Positions 18,143 to 26,498 of a stretch of 64,000 nucleotides of DNA are shown in pieces. Numbering within the stretch: position 1 is the first letter of the stretch; each line of letters begins with the position of its first letter. Source of the DNA: Pseudomonas gingeri. GTDB lineage: Bacteria > Pseudomonadota > Gammaproteobacteria > Pseudomonadales > Pseudomonadaceae. The notes beneath the pieces are model-generated. The model ran no database searches, was not told the origin of the DNA, and saw nothing but the letters and a program-made list of their open reading frames with translations. A program made the translations under genes and the position numbers. Location: NCBI RefSeq assembly GCF_013385425.1, contig NZ_JACAQA010000015.1, forward strand, positions 172,522-236,521, given 5' to 3'.

Positions 18143-19057
18143 CTAGATCGACAGCTGTCGAAAATGCTCCTGCAAGAACTCCACACACACCCGCAATTTC
18201 CCCGAATACGCCAGCCGCGTCGGGTACACCGCCCAGACATTCGCGCTCTGGGTGTAGTCGTGCAGCACCCGCACCAGTCGCCCCTGTTCCAGCAGCGGTT
18301 TGACGTCCCACAGCGAGCGCAGCAGGATGCCGCGTCCATCCAATGCCCATTGCAAGACAATCTCACCGCTGTTGGACGACAACGGGCCGCGCACCCGCAC
18401 GCTGTCCTGGCTGCCGTCGCGCTCCAGATTCCAGATACCGAAGGCGTTGTCACGCTCCTTGAGCACCAGGCAATCGTGTTGCTCCAGGTCGCTCAACTGC
18501 TGCGGTGTGCCACGCCGTTCCAGGTAGGCCGGTGCCGCGCAGAGTACCCGGCGATTGCTCACCAGGCGCCGGCCGATATGCTGGCCGGGAATATCGTCGC
18601 CCACGCGGATTTCCAGGTCGAAACCTTCGCTGACGATGTCCACCACGCGGTCGAACAGGTCCAGGCGGATCTCCAGGTCCGGGTAACGCTCTGCCAGAAG
18701 CGACAGCGCCGGAGCCACATGATTGCGCCCGAAACCGAAGCTGCTGCACAGGTGCAGGCGGCCGCTGGGGCTGTCGTGGGCTTCGGAGAGTTCGTCGTTG
18801 AGTTGCTGGAAATCTTCGAGAATACGCACGGCCCAGCGTTGCACTCGCTCGCCGTCCTCGGTCAGGGCGATACGTCGGCTGGTGCGGTGCAGCAGGCGGG
18901 TGGCGAGGGTGGTTTCGAGGATCTGGATACGTTTGCTGACGTAGGCGGGCGACAGTCCCAGTTCATCGGCGGCGGCGGCAAAGCCGGCCTTGCGGATAAC
19001 GGTGAGGAATACGCGCAGGTCTTCGGGCAGGGGCACGGTGTCTTTCTTTTGGCTCAT
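18143..19057 (-). CDS. LysR-family regulator (DmlR-like)
   Basis: A 304-residue LysR-type regulator. The ATG at 19057 (MSQKKDTVPLPEDLRVFL) is chosen because it places the winged-helix HTH at residues 10-68 (KAGFAAAADELGLSPAYVSKRIQILE) as in the family; the open frame further upstream is only the antisense of dctA. The C-terminal effector domain (about 95-300) contains DIVSEGFDLEIRVGDDIPGQ, typical of the DmlR/PgrR subgroup. It is convergent with the leuCD-like pair and shares its strand with dctA, so a role in dicarboxylate or hydroxyacid metabolism is a reasonable inference. Confidence 0.85.
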   Translation of the reverse strand: MSQKKDTVPLPEDLRVFLTVIRKAGFAAAADELGLSPAYVSKRIQILETTLATRLLHRTSRRIALTEDGERVQRWAVRILEDFQQLNDELSEAHDSPSGRLHLCSSFGFGRNHVAPALSLLAERYPDLEIRLDLFDRVVDIVSEGFDLEIRVGDDIPGQHIGRRLVSNRRVLCAAPAYLERRGTPQQLSDLEQHDCLVLKERDNAFGIWNLERDGSQDSVRVRGPLSSNSGEIVLQWALDGRGILLRSLWDVKPLLEQGRLVRVLHDYTQSANVWAVYPTRLAYSGKLRVCVEFLQEHFRQLSI

Positions 19058-19151
19058 GGGAAAAGCAACGAACGCTGGCGGCAGGAGCCGCCAGAATAGC
19101 ATTGGATGGGCAGGGCCGAGGATCGTCGCGAGCTCGAAGGCTGCGGGCCTT

Positions 19152-19226
19152 CTGTAGGAGCATGGCTTGCCAGCGAAGAGGCCATCAGGATCGCCAAAAG
19201 CTTCGCGGGCAAGCCCAGCTCCTACA
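19152..19226. repeat. REP pair (GTAGGAGC type)
   Basis: Inverted REP copies: TGTAGGAGCATGGCTTGCC from 19153 and its diverged complement ending at 19226 (GCAAGCCCAGCTCCTACA). It lies between lysR and dctA and is of the doublet form common in P. fluorescens intergenic DNA. Confidence 0.85.
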
Positions 19227-19248
19227 AGGATCCGCGGCGTTGCGTGGA

Positions 19249-20550
19249 TTATTTGAGCGCCGTGGTATCGGCCTCGGCCAATGCCTTGCGCCCGCGCCTG
19301 AGGGCAATCGGTGCCATCTTGCTGCGGTCCAGTTCGCCTTCCCAGGCGGCCACCACCAGCGAGGCGACGGCGTTGCCGATGATATTGGTCAGGGAGCGAC
19401 ACTCGGCCATAAAGCGGTCCACCCCGAGGATCAGCACCATCGCCGCCACCGGTACGGTCGGCACCACCGCCAGGCTCGCGGCCAGGGCGACAAACCCCGC
19501 ACCGACCACCGCACCGGCGCCCTTGGAGGTGAGCATCGTCACCGCCAGCAGGGTCAGTTGCTGCTCCAGGGTCAGGTCGATATTGGTCGCCTGGGCCAGG
19601 AACATGACCGCCAGGGTCATGTAGATATTGGTGCCGTCGAGGTTGAAGGTGTAGCCGGTGGGCACCACGATACCCACCACGCCCTTGGAGCAACCCAGGC
19701 TTTCCAGCTTCTGGATCAGCTGCGGCAGGGCCGACTCCGACGAACTGGTGCCGAGCACGATCAGCAGTTCCGACTTGATGTAGCCCAGCAGGCGGAAGAT
19801 GCTGAAACCGGCATAACGGGCGATGCTGCCCAGTACGCAGGTAATGAAGATGAAGGCGGTCAGGTAGAAGGTGCCGACCAGCTTCATCAGCGGCAGCAGC
19901 GAGCCCAGGCCGTATTTGCCGATGGTGAAGGCCATCGCGCCGAACGCGCCGATCGGTGCCACCCGGGCAATCATACCGACAATACGGAAGAACACCTCGC
20001 TGGCCTGGTGGATCACGCCGACCAGCGGACGGGCCTTTTCACCGACCATCACCAGCGCCAGGCCGAACAGGATCGAGACGAACAGCACCGGCAGGATCTC
20101 GCCCTGGGAGAAGGCGTCGAAGAAGGTGGTGGGGATCACATGCAGCAGGAAGCCGGTGATGCCTTCGCCATGCTGGGCCTGGCCGACAAAGTTGGCGATG
20201 GCCGAGGTGTCGAGGGTTTTCACGTCGACGTTGAAACCCGAGCCGGGATGCAGGGCATGGGCCGCCACCAGGCCGATCGCCAGGGCGAAGGTGGAGACGA
20301 TTTCGAAATACAGCAGGGCCTTGCCGCCAACCCGCCCGACCTGTTTCACGTCGTGCATGCTGGTGATACCGGAGACCACGGTGCAGAAGATGATCGGGCC
20401 GATGATCATCTTGATCAGTTTGATGAAACCGTCGCCCAGGGGCTTGAGGTCGATGCCGGTCTGCGGCCAGTGGTTGCCGATCAGCACCCCCAGCACGATG
20501 GCGATGACCACCTGGATATACAGGGTTCCCAGCAGTTTGCGGATTGTCAT
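19249..20550 (-). CDS. dctA: C4-dicarboxylate:cation symporter DctA
   Basis: A 433-residue DAACS-family inner-membrane symporter for succinate, fumarate and malate. It has eight or so hydrophobic segments, the serine-rich re-entrant loop (LGTSSSESALPQL) and the substrate/ion motif VVPTGYTFNLDGT, both diagnostic. The ATG at 20550 (MTIRKLLGTLYIQV) is preferred to 20580 because the extra ten residues do not match the family start. It lies downstream of a hydrolase gene on the same strand and next to the DmlR-like regulator. No dctBD two-component genes are in the window. Confidence 0.92.
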   Translation of the reverse strand: MTIRKLLGTLYIQVVIAIVLGVLIGNHWPQTGIDLKPLGDGFIKLIKMIIGPIIFCTVVSGITSMHDVKQVGRVGGKALLYFEIVSTFALAIGLVAAHALHPGSGFNVDVKTLDTSAIANFVGQAQHGEGITGFLLHVIPTTFFDAFSQGEILPVLFVSILFGLALVMVGEKARPLVGVIHQASEVFFRIVGMIARVAPIGAFGAMAFTIGKYGLGSLLPLMKLVGTFYLTAFIFITCVLGSIARYAGFSIFRLLGYIKSELLIVLGTSSSESALPQLIQKLESLGCSKGVVGIVVPTGYTFNLDGTNIYMTLAVMFLAQATNIDLTLEQQLTLLAVTMLTSKGAGAVVGAGFVALAASLAVVPTVPVAAMVLILGVDRFMAECRSLTNIIGNAVASLVVAAWEGELDRSKMAPIALRRGRKALAEADTTALK

Positions 20551-20652
20551 TGTTATTATCTCGTCACAGTTTTTGGGCAAGCCGATCCCGTCCTGGGTCG
20601 TTGGCGGCGGCCCAGGGGGAAGGGGTGGATCAGGTCCTTTGCGTCAGGCTGT

Positions 20653-21528
20653 TCAGCGCAGGAAGGTCAGGACTTCGCCGAGCAGCTGTTCCGGGATTTC
20701 TTCGGCCAGGTAGTGCCCGCCGGGCAGGGCCTTGCCGCGTACATCGGTAGCCACCTGCTGCCATTCGTGCAGCGGATTGAAGCAACGGCCGACAGTGCCT
20801 TCGGCGCCCCAGAGCGCCAGCAGCGGCATATTCAACTGGCGTCCGGCCTCGAGGTCGGCGCGGTCGTGTTCCAGGTCGACGGTGGCGCTGGCGCGGTAGT
20901 CTTCGCAGATGCCCCGGGCGCTACCGGGCAGGCTGATGCAGCGCAGGTATTCGCTGAAGGCTTCGCCGGTAAAGGGCTTGAGGCCGGCACTGCGGCTGCC
21001 CATCACGCTGCGCAGGTATTGTTCCGGGTTGGCTTCGATCAGGGTTTCCGGCAGCGGTGCCGGACGGATCAGGAAGAACCAATGCCAGTAGGCGCGGGCA
21101 AAGGCTTCGTCGGTCTGGGTGTACATCGACAGGGTCGGGGCGATATCCAGCAACACCATGCGTTGCACCACCTGGGGATGGTCGAGGGCCAGGCGATGGG
21201 CAACGCGGGCGCCGCGGTCGTGGGCGAGGACCGAGAACTCGCTGAAACCCAGGGAGTCCATCAGGGCCACGCCGTCGCGACCCATCTCGCGCTTGGAGTA
21301 GTTGAGGTGCTGTTCGTCGGCTGCTGGCCGGGCGCTGTCGCCATAGCCGCGCAGGTCGGCGGCGACCACGGTGAAGTGCTTGGCCAAGTCGCCTGCGATC
21401 TTGTGCCAGATGACATGCGTCTGCGGGTGGCCGTGCAGCAGGAGCAGGCCCGGTCCGCTGCCGCCGATGCGGTAGGCAATGTCCACACCGTTGACGTGGC
21501 GCTGGTCTTTCTGGAATCCGGCGAACAT
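20653..21528 (-). CDS. Alpha/beta hydrolase of the haloacetate (fluoroacetate) dehalogenase type
   Basis: A 291-residue alpha/beta hydrolase. The nucleophile is an Asp (D104) in AHDRGARVAHRLALDHP rather than the usual GxSxG serine. This is the fluoroacetate-dehalogenase signature, in which the neighbouring Arg residues bind the carboxylate. HWFF (AYWHWFFLIRP) supplies the His-Trp halide-binding pair of that family, EDYRASA supplies the Tyr, and GGHYLAEE supplies the catalytic His. The HGHPQTHVIW oxyanion region also fits. The ATG at 21528 has AGGAGT six bases upstream; the much longer upstream open frame is antisense to the AraC gene. It is divergent from that AraC regulator. Some relatives are general esterases or epoxide hydrolases, so the halogenated substrate is inferred. 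Confidence 0.8.
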   Translation of the reverse strand: MFAGFQKDQRHVNGVDIAYRIGGSGPGLLLLHGHPQTHVIWHKIAGDLAKHFTVVAADLRGYGDSARPAADEQHLNYSKREMGRDGVALMDSLGFSEFSVLAHDRGARVAHRLALDHPQVVQRMVLLDIAPTLSMYTQTDEAFARAYWHWFFLIRPAPLPETLIEANPEQYLRSVMGSRSAGLKPFTGEAFSEYLRCISLPGSARGICEDYRASATVDLEHDRADLEAGRQLNMPLLALWGAEGTVGRCFNPLHEWQQVATDVRGKALPGGHYLAEEIPEQLLGEVLTFLR

Positions 21529-21681
21529 GGAGTGACTCCTTATGATTGTTGTGTACATCCTAAGACCCACAGCGCAGGGGGCAAGGCGTAAAGCGTGGTG
21601 CGCTTGTTCATGAAGTGTGTTGGGTCGCGGCACTGTTAAGATAGCGGCACACGGATCAGCACAGGGCTTGAGTGACGGCCA

Positions 21682-22698
21682 ATGTCGGAAAAAGACACGA
21701 TCTCCATCCATCTGGTGCACGAGGCACTGTTGCAGAGTTGCGCCCCCGGTGCGGACACCGTGCAGGTGCTGGACAAGGTCGGGATCGACTCGACGCTGCT
21801 GGAACAGCCTGATGCCCGGGTGCCAGCCAGTGACTATGCGCGTTTGTGGCGCCTGTTGGCGCGGCGCAACGATGATGAATTCTTCGGCATGGACCCGCGC
21901 AAGCTGCGCGCCGGCAGTTTCGCCTACCTGTGCCGCGCCGGCATGGCGCAGCCGACGGTGACGGCCGGGCTGGACTCGGTGCTGGATTTCCTGTCGTTGA
22001 TGCTTGAGCGTCTGCCGGCTCAACTGGTGCGCCAGCAAAGCCTGGCGGAAATTGTCCTGCTGGAGCCGGAAGGCGAGGGGCGACGGCCGTTTACCTATTT
22101 CGCCTACTGGATGATCGTCCACGGCGTGGCCTGCTGGCTGGCCGGGCGGCGTATCCCGATCCTGGCCATCGAGCTGCGCTGCGCCGAGCCGGATTACTGC
22201 GAGGACTATCGGGTGATGTTTTCCGAGAACCTGCGTTTTGACCGGCCGCGCACCCGGATGATCTTTTCCGCCGACTGCCTGGACCTGCCGATCAAGCGCA
22301 GTGCCGAGGAACTGCAACGCTTCCTGGCGCTGGCGCCGGCCAATATCCTGGTCAAATACCGCGATGCCCAGAGCCTGGCCAGCCGGATCAAGCAGGACCT
22401 GCGCCAACAGCCGGCTGAAGACTGGCCGGAAACCGAAGGGCTGGCCGTGCAATTGTGCATGTCGGCCTCGACCCTGCGCCGGCGGCTGGCGGAAGAAGGG
22501 CAGACCTACCAGGGCCTCAAGGACAGCGTGCGCAAGGAGTGGGCGATTGCCTGGCTGGCGGAGCCGTCGATCAGCTTCGCCGAGATCGCCACCCGGCTGG
22601 GCTTCGCCGACGCCAGTTCGTTCTACAAGGCCTTTCGCAAATGGTCCGGGTCCAACCCGGGGCATTACCGCAGCCTGATCCTCAACGAGGTGCACTAG
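21682..22698 (+). CDS. AraC-family transcriptional regulator (OruR/ArgR-like fold)
   Basis: A 338-residue regulator with an N-terminal arabinose-binding-like domain (about 15-200; CAPGADTVQVLDKVGID, FEWWM-type core FTYFAYWMIVHGVACW). The C-terminal double HTH covers residues 235-335 (MSASTLRRRLAEEGQTYQGL and ISFAEIATRLGFADASSFYK). It sits between the divergent dehalogenase-type hydrolase and the co-directional acyl-CoA operon, and could control either or both. The start ATG 21682 gives a family-like N-terminus. Confidence 0.85.
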   Translation: MSEKDTISIHLVHEALLQSCAPGADTVQVLDKVGIDSTLLEQPDARVPASDYARLWRLLARRNDDEFFGMDPRKLRAGSFAYLCRAGMAQPTVTAGLDSVLDFLSLMLERLPAQLVRQQSLAEIVLLEPEGEGRRPFTYFAYWMIVHGVACWLAGRRIPILAIELRCAEPDYCEDYRVMFSENLRFDRPRTRMIFSADCLDLPIKRSAEELQRFLALAPANILVKYRDAQSLASRIKQDLRQQPAEDWPETEGLAVQLCMSASTLRRRLAEEGQTYQGLKDSVRKEWAIAWLAEPSISFAEIATRLGFADASSFYKAFRKWSGSNPGHYRSLILNEVH

Positions 22699-22826
22699 GC
22701 CGCTTATTGGCCAAACCAGTCAATCAGGTTGAAAGCTTTGACCATTGTCCCAAGTCCCTGACAGCGCGACTATTTCCAGGATTTTTCTACGGTTCCTTCC
22801 AATAACAAGACCGAGAGATTCTGGAC

Positions 22827-24473
22827 ATGCGCGACTATCAGACTGCCACTGCGGACTTCGATTATCAGCAAGCGGCCCAAGCGGGCCTGAAAGGGACATT
22901 GACGGCGCTCAACGCCTGTGTCGAATGCTGCGACCGGTATGCCTTGCCGGGGCGCATCGCGCTGTTCTGGGAAGGCCGCGACGGCAGCAGTGCGATCTAC
23001 ACGTTCAGTGAATTACAGGACAAGGCCGCGCGTTTCGCCAACTTCCTGCTCACCCAGGGCGTGCGCCGTGGCGACAAGGTCGCCGCGCTGTTGCCGCGCA
23101 ATGTCGAACTCTTGATCACGCTGTTCGCCACCTGGCGCATCGGCGCCGTCTACCAGCCGCTGTTTACCGCTTTTGGCCCCAAGTCCATCGAACACCGCCT
23201 GGGCGGCTCCGGGGCCAAGCTGGTAGTCACCGACGTCGTTAACCGCGACAAACTCAGTGAAGTCGCCGACTGCCCGGCCATTGTCACGGTCGGCGGCCCC
23301 AAGGGGCAGGGCATCGTGCGTGGTGATTTCAGCTTCTGGGCCGAACTGGACAACTACCCGGCTTACTGCGAACCGGTGCTGCTCACCGGTGAAGACCCAT
23401 TTCTGCTGATGTTCACCTCGGGCACCACCGGCCCGGCGAAACCCCTGGAGGTGCCGCTCAAGGCGATCATCGCGTTCCAGAACTACACCCGCGATGCAGT
23501 TGACCTGCGCCCTGAAGATGCGTTCTGGAATGTCGCCGATCCGGGCTGGGCTTATGGCCTGTATTTCGGCATCACCGGGCCGCTGGGCATGGGTCACCCG
23601 ATCACCTTCTACGATGGCCCGTTCACGGTGGAAAGCACCTGCCGGATCATCGAGAAATACGGCATCACCAACCTCACCGGATCACCTACCGCCTACCGGT
23701 TGCTGATTGCCGCCGGCGAAGCGTTCGCCAGCAAGGTCAAGGGCCGCCTGCGGGTGGTCAGCAGCGCCGGCGAGCCGCTGAACCCGGAGGTGATCCGCTG
23801 GTTCGCCGATAACCTGGGGGTGACCATTCTCGACCATTACGGCCAGACCGAAATGGGCATGGTGCTGTGCAATCACCACGGCCTTGAGCATCCGGTGCAT
23901 ATCGGCTCGGCGGGGTTCGCCTCGCCCGGGCATCGCATCGTGGTGCTGGATGAGCAGCAGCGCGAGTTGGATGTCGGGCAGCCGGGGATTCTCGCGCTGG
24001 ATCGTTCCCAATCGCCGATGTTCTGGTTCAACGGCTACCAGGGGTTCGAGACCAAGGCTTTCGTTGGCCAGTACTACCTCAGCGGTGACACCGTGGAACT
24101 GAATCCGGACGGCAGCATCAGCTTTGTAGGGCGTAGCGATGATGTGATTACCACTTCGGGCTATCGGGTCGGCCCGTTCGATGTCGAAAGCGCCCTGGTG
24201 GAGCACCCGGCGGTGGTGGAGGCGGCGGTGGTCGGCAAGCCTTGCCCGGAGCGCACCGAGGTGGTGAAGGCCTTTGTCGTGCTCAGTGCGCGCTACCGTG
24301 CCGAGCCGCAGCTGGCCGAGGAGTTGCGCCTGCATGTGCGCAAGCGCCTGGCGGCCCATGCCTATCCACGGGAAATCGAATTCGTCGACGAACTGCCCAA
24401 GACCCCGAGCGGCAAGTTGCAGCGTTTTATCTTGCGCAATCAGGAAATCGCCAAGGCTCAGGCTGCGACCTGA
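22827..24473 (+). CDS. Acyl-CoA synthetase (AMP-binding enzyme)
   Basis: A 548-residue ANL-superfamily ligase that activates a carboxylic acid to its CoA thioester via an acyl-adenylate. P-loop motif FTSGTTGPAKP lies near residue 196; adenylate motifs HYGQTEMG, then YLSGDTVELNPDGSISFVGRSDD and the catalytic Lys motif LPKTPSGKLQRF near the C-terminus are all intact. It is the first gene of an operon with an SDR dehydrogenase, thiolase, acyl-CoA dehydrogenase and enoyl-CoA hydratase. This order resembles the P. putida PP_2213-PP_2217 cluster. A short or methyl-branched acid is the likely substrate. Confidence 0.88.
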   Translation: MRDYQTATADFDYQQAAQAGLKGTLTALNACVECCDRYALPGRIALFWEGRDGSSAIYTFSELQDKAARFANFLLTQGVRRGDKVAALLPRNVELLITLFATWRIGAVYQPLFTAFGPKSIEHRLGGSGAKLVVTDVVNRDKLSEVADCPAIVTVGGPKGQGIVRGDFSFWAELDNYPAYCEPVLLTGEDPFLLMFTSGTTGPAKPLEVPLKAIIAFQNYTRDAVDLRPEDAFWNVADPGWAYGLYFGITGPLGMGHPITFYDGPFTVESTCRIIEKYGITNLTGSPTAYRLLIAAGEAFASKVKGRLRVVSSAGEPLNPEVIRWFADNLGVTILDHYGQTEMGMVLCNHHGLEHPVHIGSAGFASPGHRIVVLDEQQRELDVGQPGILALDRSQSPMFWFNGYQGFETKAFVGQYYLSGDTVELNPDGSISFVGRSDDVITTSGYRVGPFDVESALVEHPAVVEAAVVGKPCPERTEVVKAFVVLSARYRAEPQLAEELRLHVRKRLAAHAYPREIEFVDELPKTPSGKLQRFILRNQEIAKAQAAT

Positions 24474-24520
24474 ATACAGGTTCATCAGAATTATTGACGG
24501 TTTTAACGAAGGACACTGCA

Positions 24521-25288
24521 ATGGACATTCAAGACAAGGCTTTCATGGTCAGCGGCGGGGCTTCCGGCCTCGGTGCGGCCACCGCTGAAATGCTGGTGGC
24601 CGCCGGCGCCAGGGTGATGCTGGTGGACCTCAATGCCGAGGCCGTCGCCGCCCAGGCAAAAAAGCTCGGTGCGCAAGCCCGTAGCGTGGTCGCGGACATC
24701 ACCCAGGAAGCCCAGGCCCAGGCGGCGGTACAGGCTGCGGTCGAAGCCTTTGGCGGCTTGCATGGCCTGGTCAACTGCGCCGGTATCGTGCGCGGCGAGA
24801 AGATCCTCGGCAAGAACGGCCCGCACCTGCTGGAAAGCTTCAGCCAGGTGATCAATGTCAACCTGATCGGCAGCTTCAACCTGCTGCGCCTGGCTGCCGC
24901 GGCCATTGCCGAAACCGAGGCGAATGCCGACGGCGAGCGCGGGGTGATCATCAATACTGCCTCCGCCGCCGCCTATGACGGCCAGATCGGTCAGGCCGCC
25001 TACGCCGCGTCCAAGGGCGCCATTGTCAGCCTGACCCTGCCGGCGGCCCGTGAACTGGCACGTTTCGGCATCCGCGTCATGACCATCGCCCCAGGCATTT
25101 TCGAAACCCCGATGATGGCCGGCATGACCCCGGAAGTCCGCGCTTCGCTCGCGGCCGGCGTGCCGTTCCCGCCGCGCCTGGGCAAGCCCGGCGAGTACGC
25201 CGCACTGGTACGGCATATCATTGAAAACAGCATGCTCAATGGCGAGGTGATCCGTCTCGACGGCGCCTTGCGCATGGCCGCGAAATAG
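24521..25288 (+). CDS. SDR 3-hydroxyacyl-CoA dehydrogenase (HSD10-like)
   Basis: A 255-residue SDR. SGGASGLG forms the nucleotide-binding loop, the Asp of VDLNAE signals NAD use, and NCAGI, SAAAYDGQIGQAAYAASKGAI (Ser-Tyr-Lys centre) and the tail RLDGALRMAAK are characteristic of type II 3-hydroxyacyl-CoA / 2-methyl-3-hydroxybutyryl-CoA dehydrogenases. Start at ATG 24521, with GAAGGA ten bases upstream. Positioned between the acyl-CoA synthetase and the thiolase, it would oxidise the 3-hydroxyacyl-CoA produced by the hydratase of the same operon, as in isoleucine breakdown. Confidence 0.88.
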   Translation: MDIQDKAFMVSGGASGLGAATAEMLVAAGARVMLVDLNAEAVAAQAKKLGAQARSVVADITQEAQAQAAVQAAVEAFGGLHGLVNCAGIVRGEKILGKNGPHLLESFSQVINVNLIGSFNLLRLAAAAIAETEANADGERGVIINTASAAAYDGQIGQAAYAASKGAIVSLTLPAARELARFGIRVMTIAPGIFETPMMAGMTPEVRASLAAGVPFPPRLGKPGEYAALVRHIIENSMLNGEVIRLDGALRMAAK

Positions 25289-25299
25289 GAGAAACGATC

Positions 25300-26490
25300 A
25301 TGACCAGCAACGATCCCATTGTTATCGTCAGTGCCGTACGCACCCCCATGGGCGGCTTCCAGGGCGACCTGAAAAGCCTCAGCGCGCCGCAACTGGGCGC
25401 CGCCGCGATCCGTGCCGCCGTCGAGCGCGCGGAACTGGCGCCGGACGAAGTCGAGCACGTGCTGTTCGGCTGCGTGCTGTCCGCCGGTCTCGGCCAGGCC
25501 CCGGCTCGCCAGGCGGCCCTCGGCGCCGGGCTGGACAAGTCGACCCGCTGCACCACCCTGAACAAGATGTGCGGTTCCGGCATGGAGGCGACCATCCTCG
25601 CCCACGACATGCTGGTGGCCGGCAGCGCCGAGGTGGTGGTGGCCGGCGGCATGGAAAGCATGTCCAACGCGCCATACCTGCTGGACCGTGCCCGTAGCGG
25701 CTACCGCATGGGCCACGGCCAGGTGCTCGACCATATGTTCCTCGACGGCCTGGAAGATGCCTACGACAAGGGGCGCCTGATGGGCACCTTCGCCGAGGAC
25801 TGCGCCGAGACCCACGGTTTCAGCCGTGAAACCCAGGACGCCTTTGCCGTGGCCTCACTGACCCGTGCGCAAGCCGCGATCAGCGAGGGCCGTTTCCGCG
25901 CGGAAATCGTGCCGCTGACGGTTACCGTGGGCAAGGAGCAGCGGCTGATCAGCGACGACGAACAGCCGCCCAAGGCCAAGCTGGACAAGATCGCCAGCCT
26001 GAAGCCGGCGTTCCGTCCGGGCGGTACGGTCACGGCGGCGAACTCCAGTTCGATTTCCGACGGCGCGGCGGCGTTGGTGCTGATGCGTCAGTCCGAAGCG
26101 CAGAAACGTGGACTCACGCCCTTGGCTGTGATTCGCGGGCATGCGGCGTTCGCTGATACCCCGGGCCTGTTCCCGGTGGCGCCGGTGGGTGCGATCCAGA
26201 AACTGATGAAAAAAACCGGCTGGTCCCTGGATCAGGTCGATCGCTTTGAAATCAACGAAGCCTTCGCCGTGGTCACCCTGGTGACCATGCAAAAGCTGGA
26301 ACTGCACCACGACAAGGTCAACGTCCACGGCGGCGCCTGTGCCCTGGGCCATCCGATCGGTGCGTCCGGCGCGCGGATTCTGGTGAGCCTGCTCTCGGCC
26401 CTGCGCCAGAACGGCCTGAAGCGCGGGGTCGCGGCCATTTGCATCGGCGGCGGTGAAGCCACGGCCATGGCCGTCGAGTGCCTGTACTAG
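25300..26490 (+). CDS. Acetyl-CoA C-acyltransferase (thiolase)
   Basis: A 396-residue thiolase. The nucleophilic Cys is in NKMCGSGMEA (near residue 90). The second half carries NEAFAVVT, GGACALGHPIGASGARI (catalytic His) and CIGGGEATAM (acid/base Cys), so the active site is complete. It starts 11 bases after the SDR gene with GGAGAAACG in front. In this operon it would cleave 3-oxoacyl-CoA, for example 2-methylacetoacetyl-CoA to propionyl-CoA and acetyl-CoA. P. putida calls the equivalent gene fadAx. Confidence 0.9.
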   Translation: MTSNDPIVIVSAVRTPMGGFQGDLKSLSAPQLGAAAIRAAVERAELAPDEVEHVLFGCVLSAGLGQAPARQAALGAGLDKSTRCTTLNKMCGSGMEATILAHDMLVAGSAEVVVAGGMESMSNAPYLLDRARSGYRMGHGQVLDHMFLDGLEDAYDKGRLMGTFAEDCAETHGFSRETQDAFAVASLTRAQAAISEGRFRAEIVPLTVTVGKEQRLISDDEQPPKAKLDKIASLKPAFRPGGTVTAANSSSISDGAAALVLMRQSEAQKRGLTPLAVIRGHAAFADTPGLFPVAPVGAIQKLMKKTGWSLDQVDRFEINEAFAVVTLVTMQKLELHHDKVNVHGGACALGHPIGASGARILVSLLSALRQNGLKRGVAAICIGGGEATAMAVECLY

Positions 26491-26498
26491 GAGTTCCC

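Noticed and set aside
18143..19693. A 516-codon frame for the LysR gene
   Set aside because: The first 212 residues are antisense to dctA and a REP pair. The HTH begins right after ATG 19057.
19102..21591. An 829-codon plus-strand open frame across dctA and the hydrolase
   Set aside because: It is antisense to two clear genes. The Gln/Gly/His/Arg-rich product is the typical shadow of high-GC third positions.
20653..22695. A 680-codon minus-strand frame extending the dehalogenase-type gene upstream
   Set aside because: The extra 389 residues are antisense to the AraC gene. The hydrolase has a proper ATG with AGGAGT at 21528.
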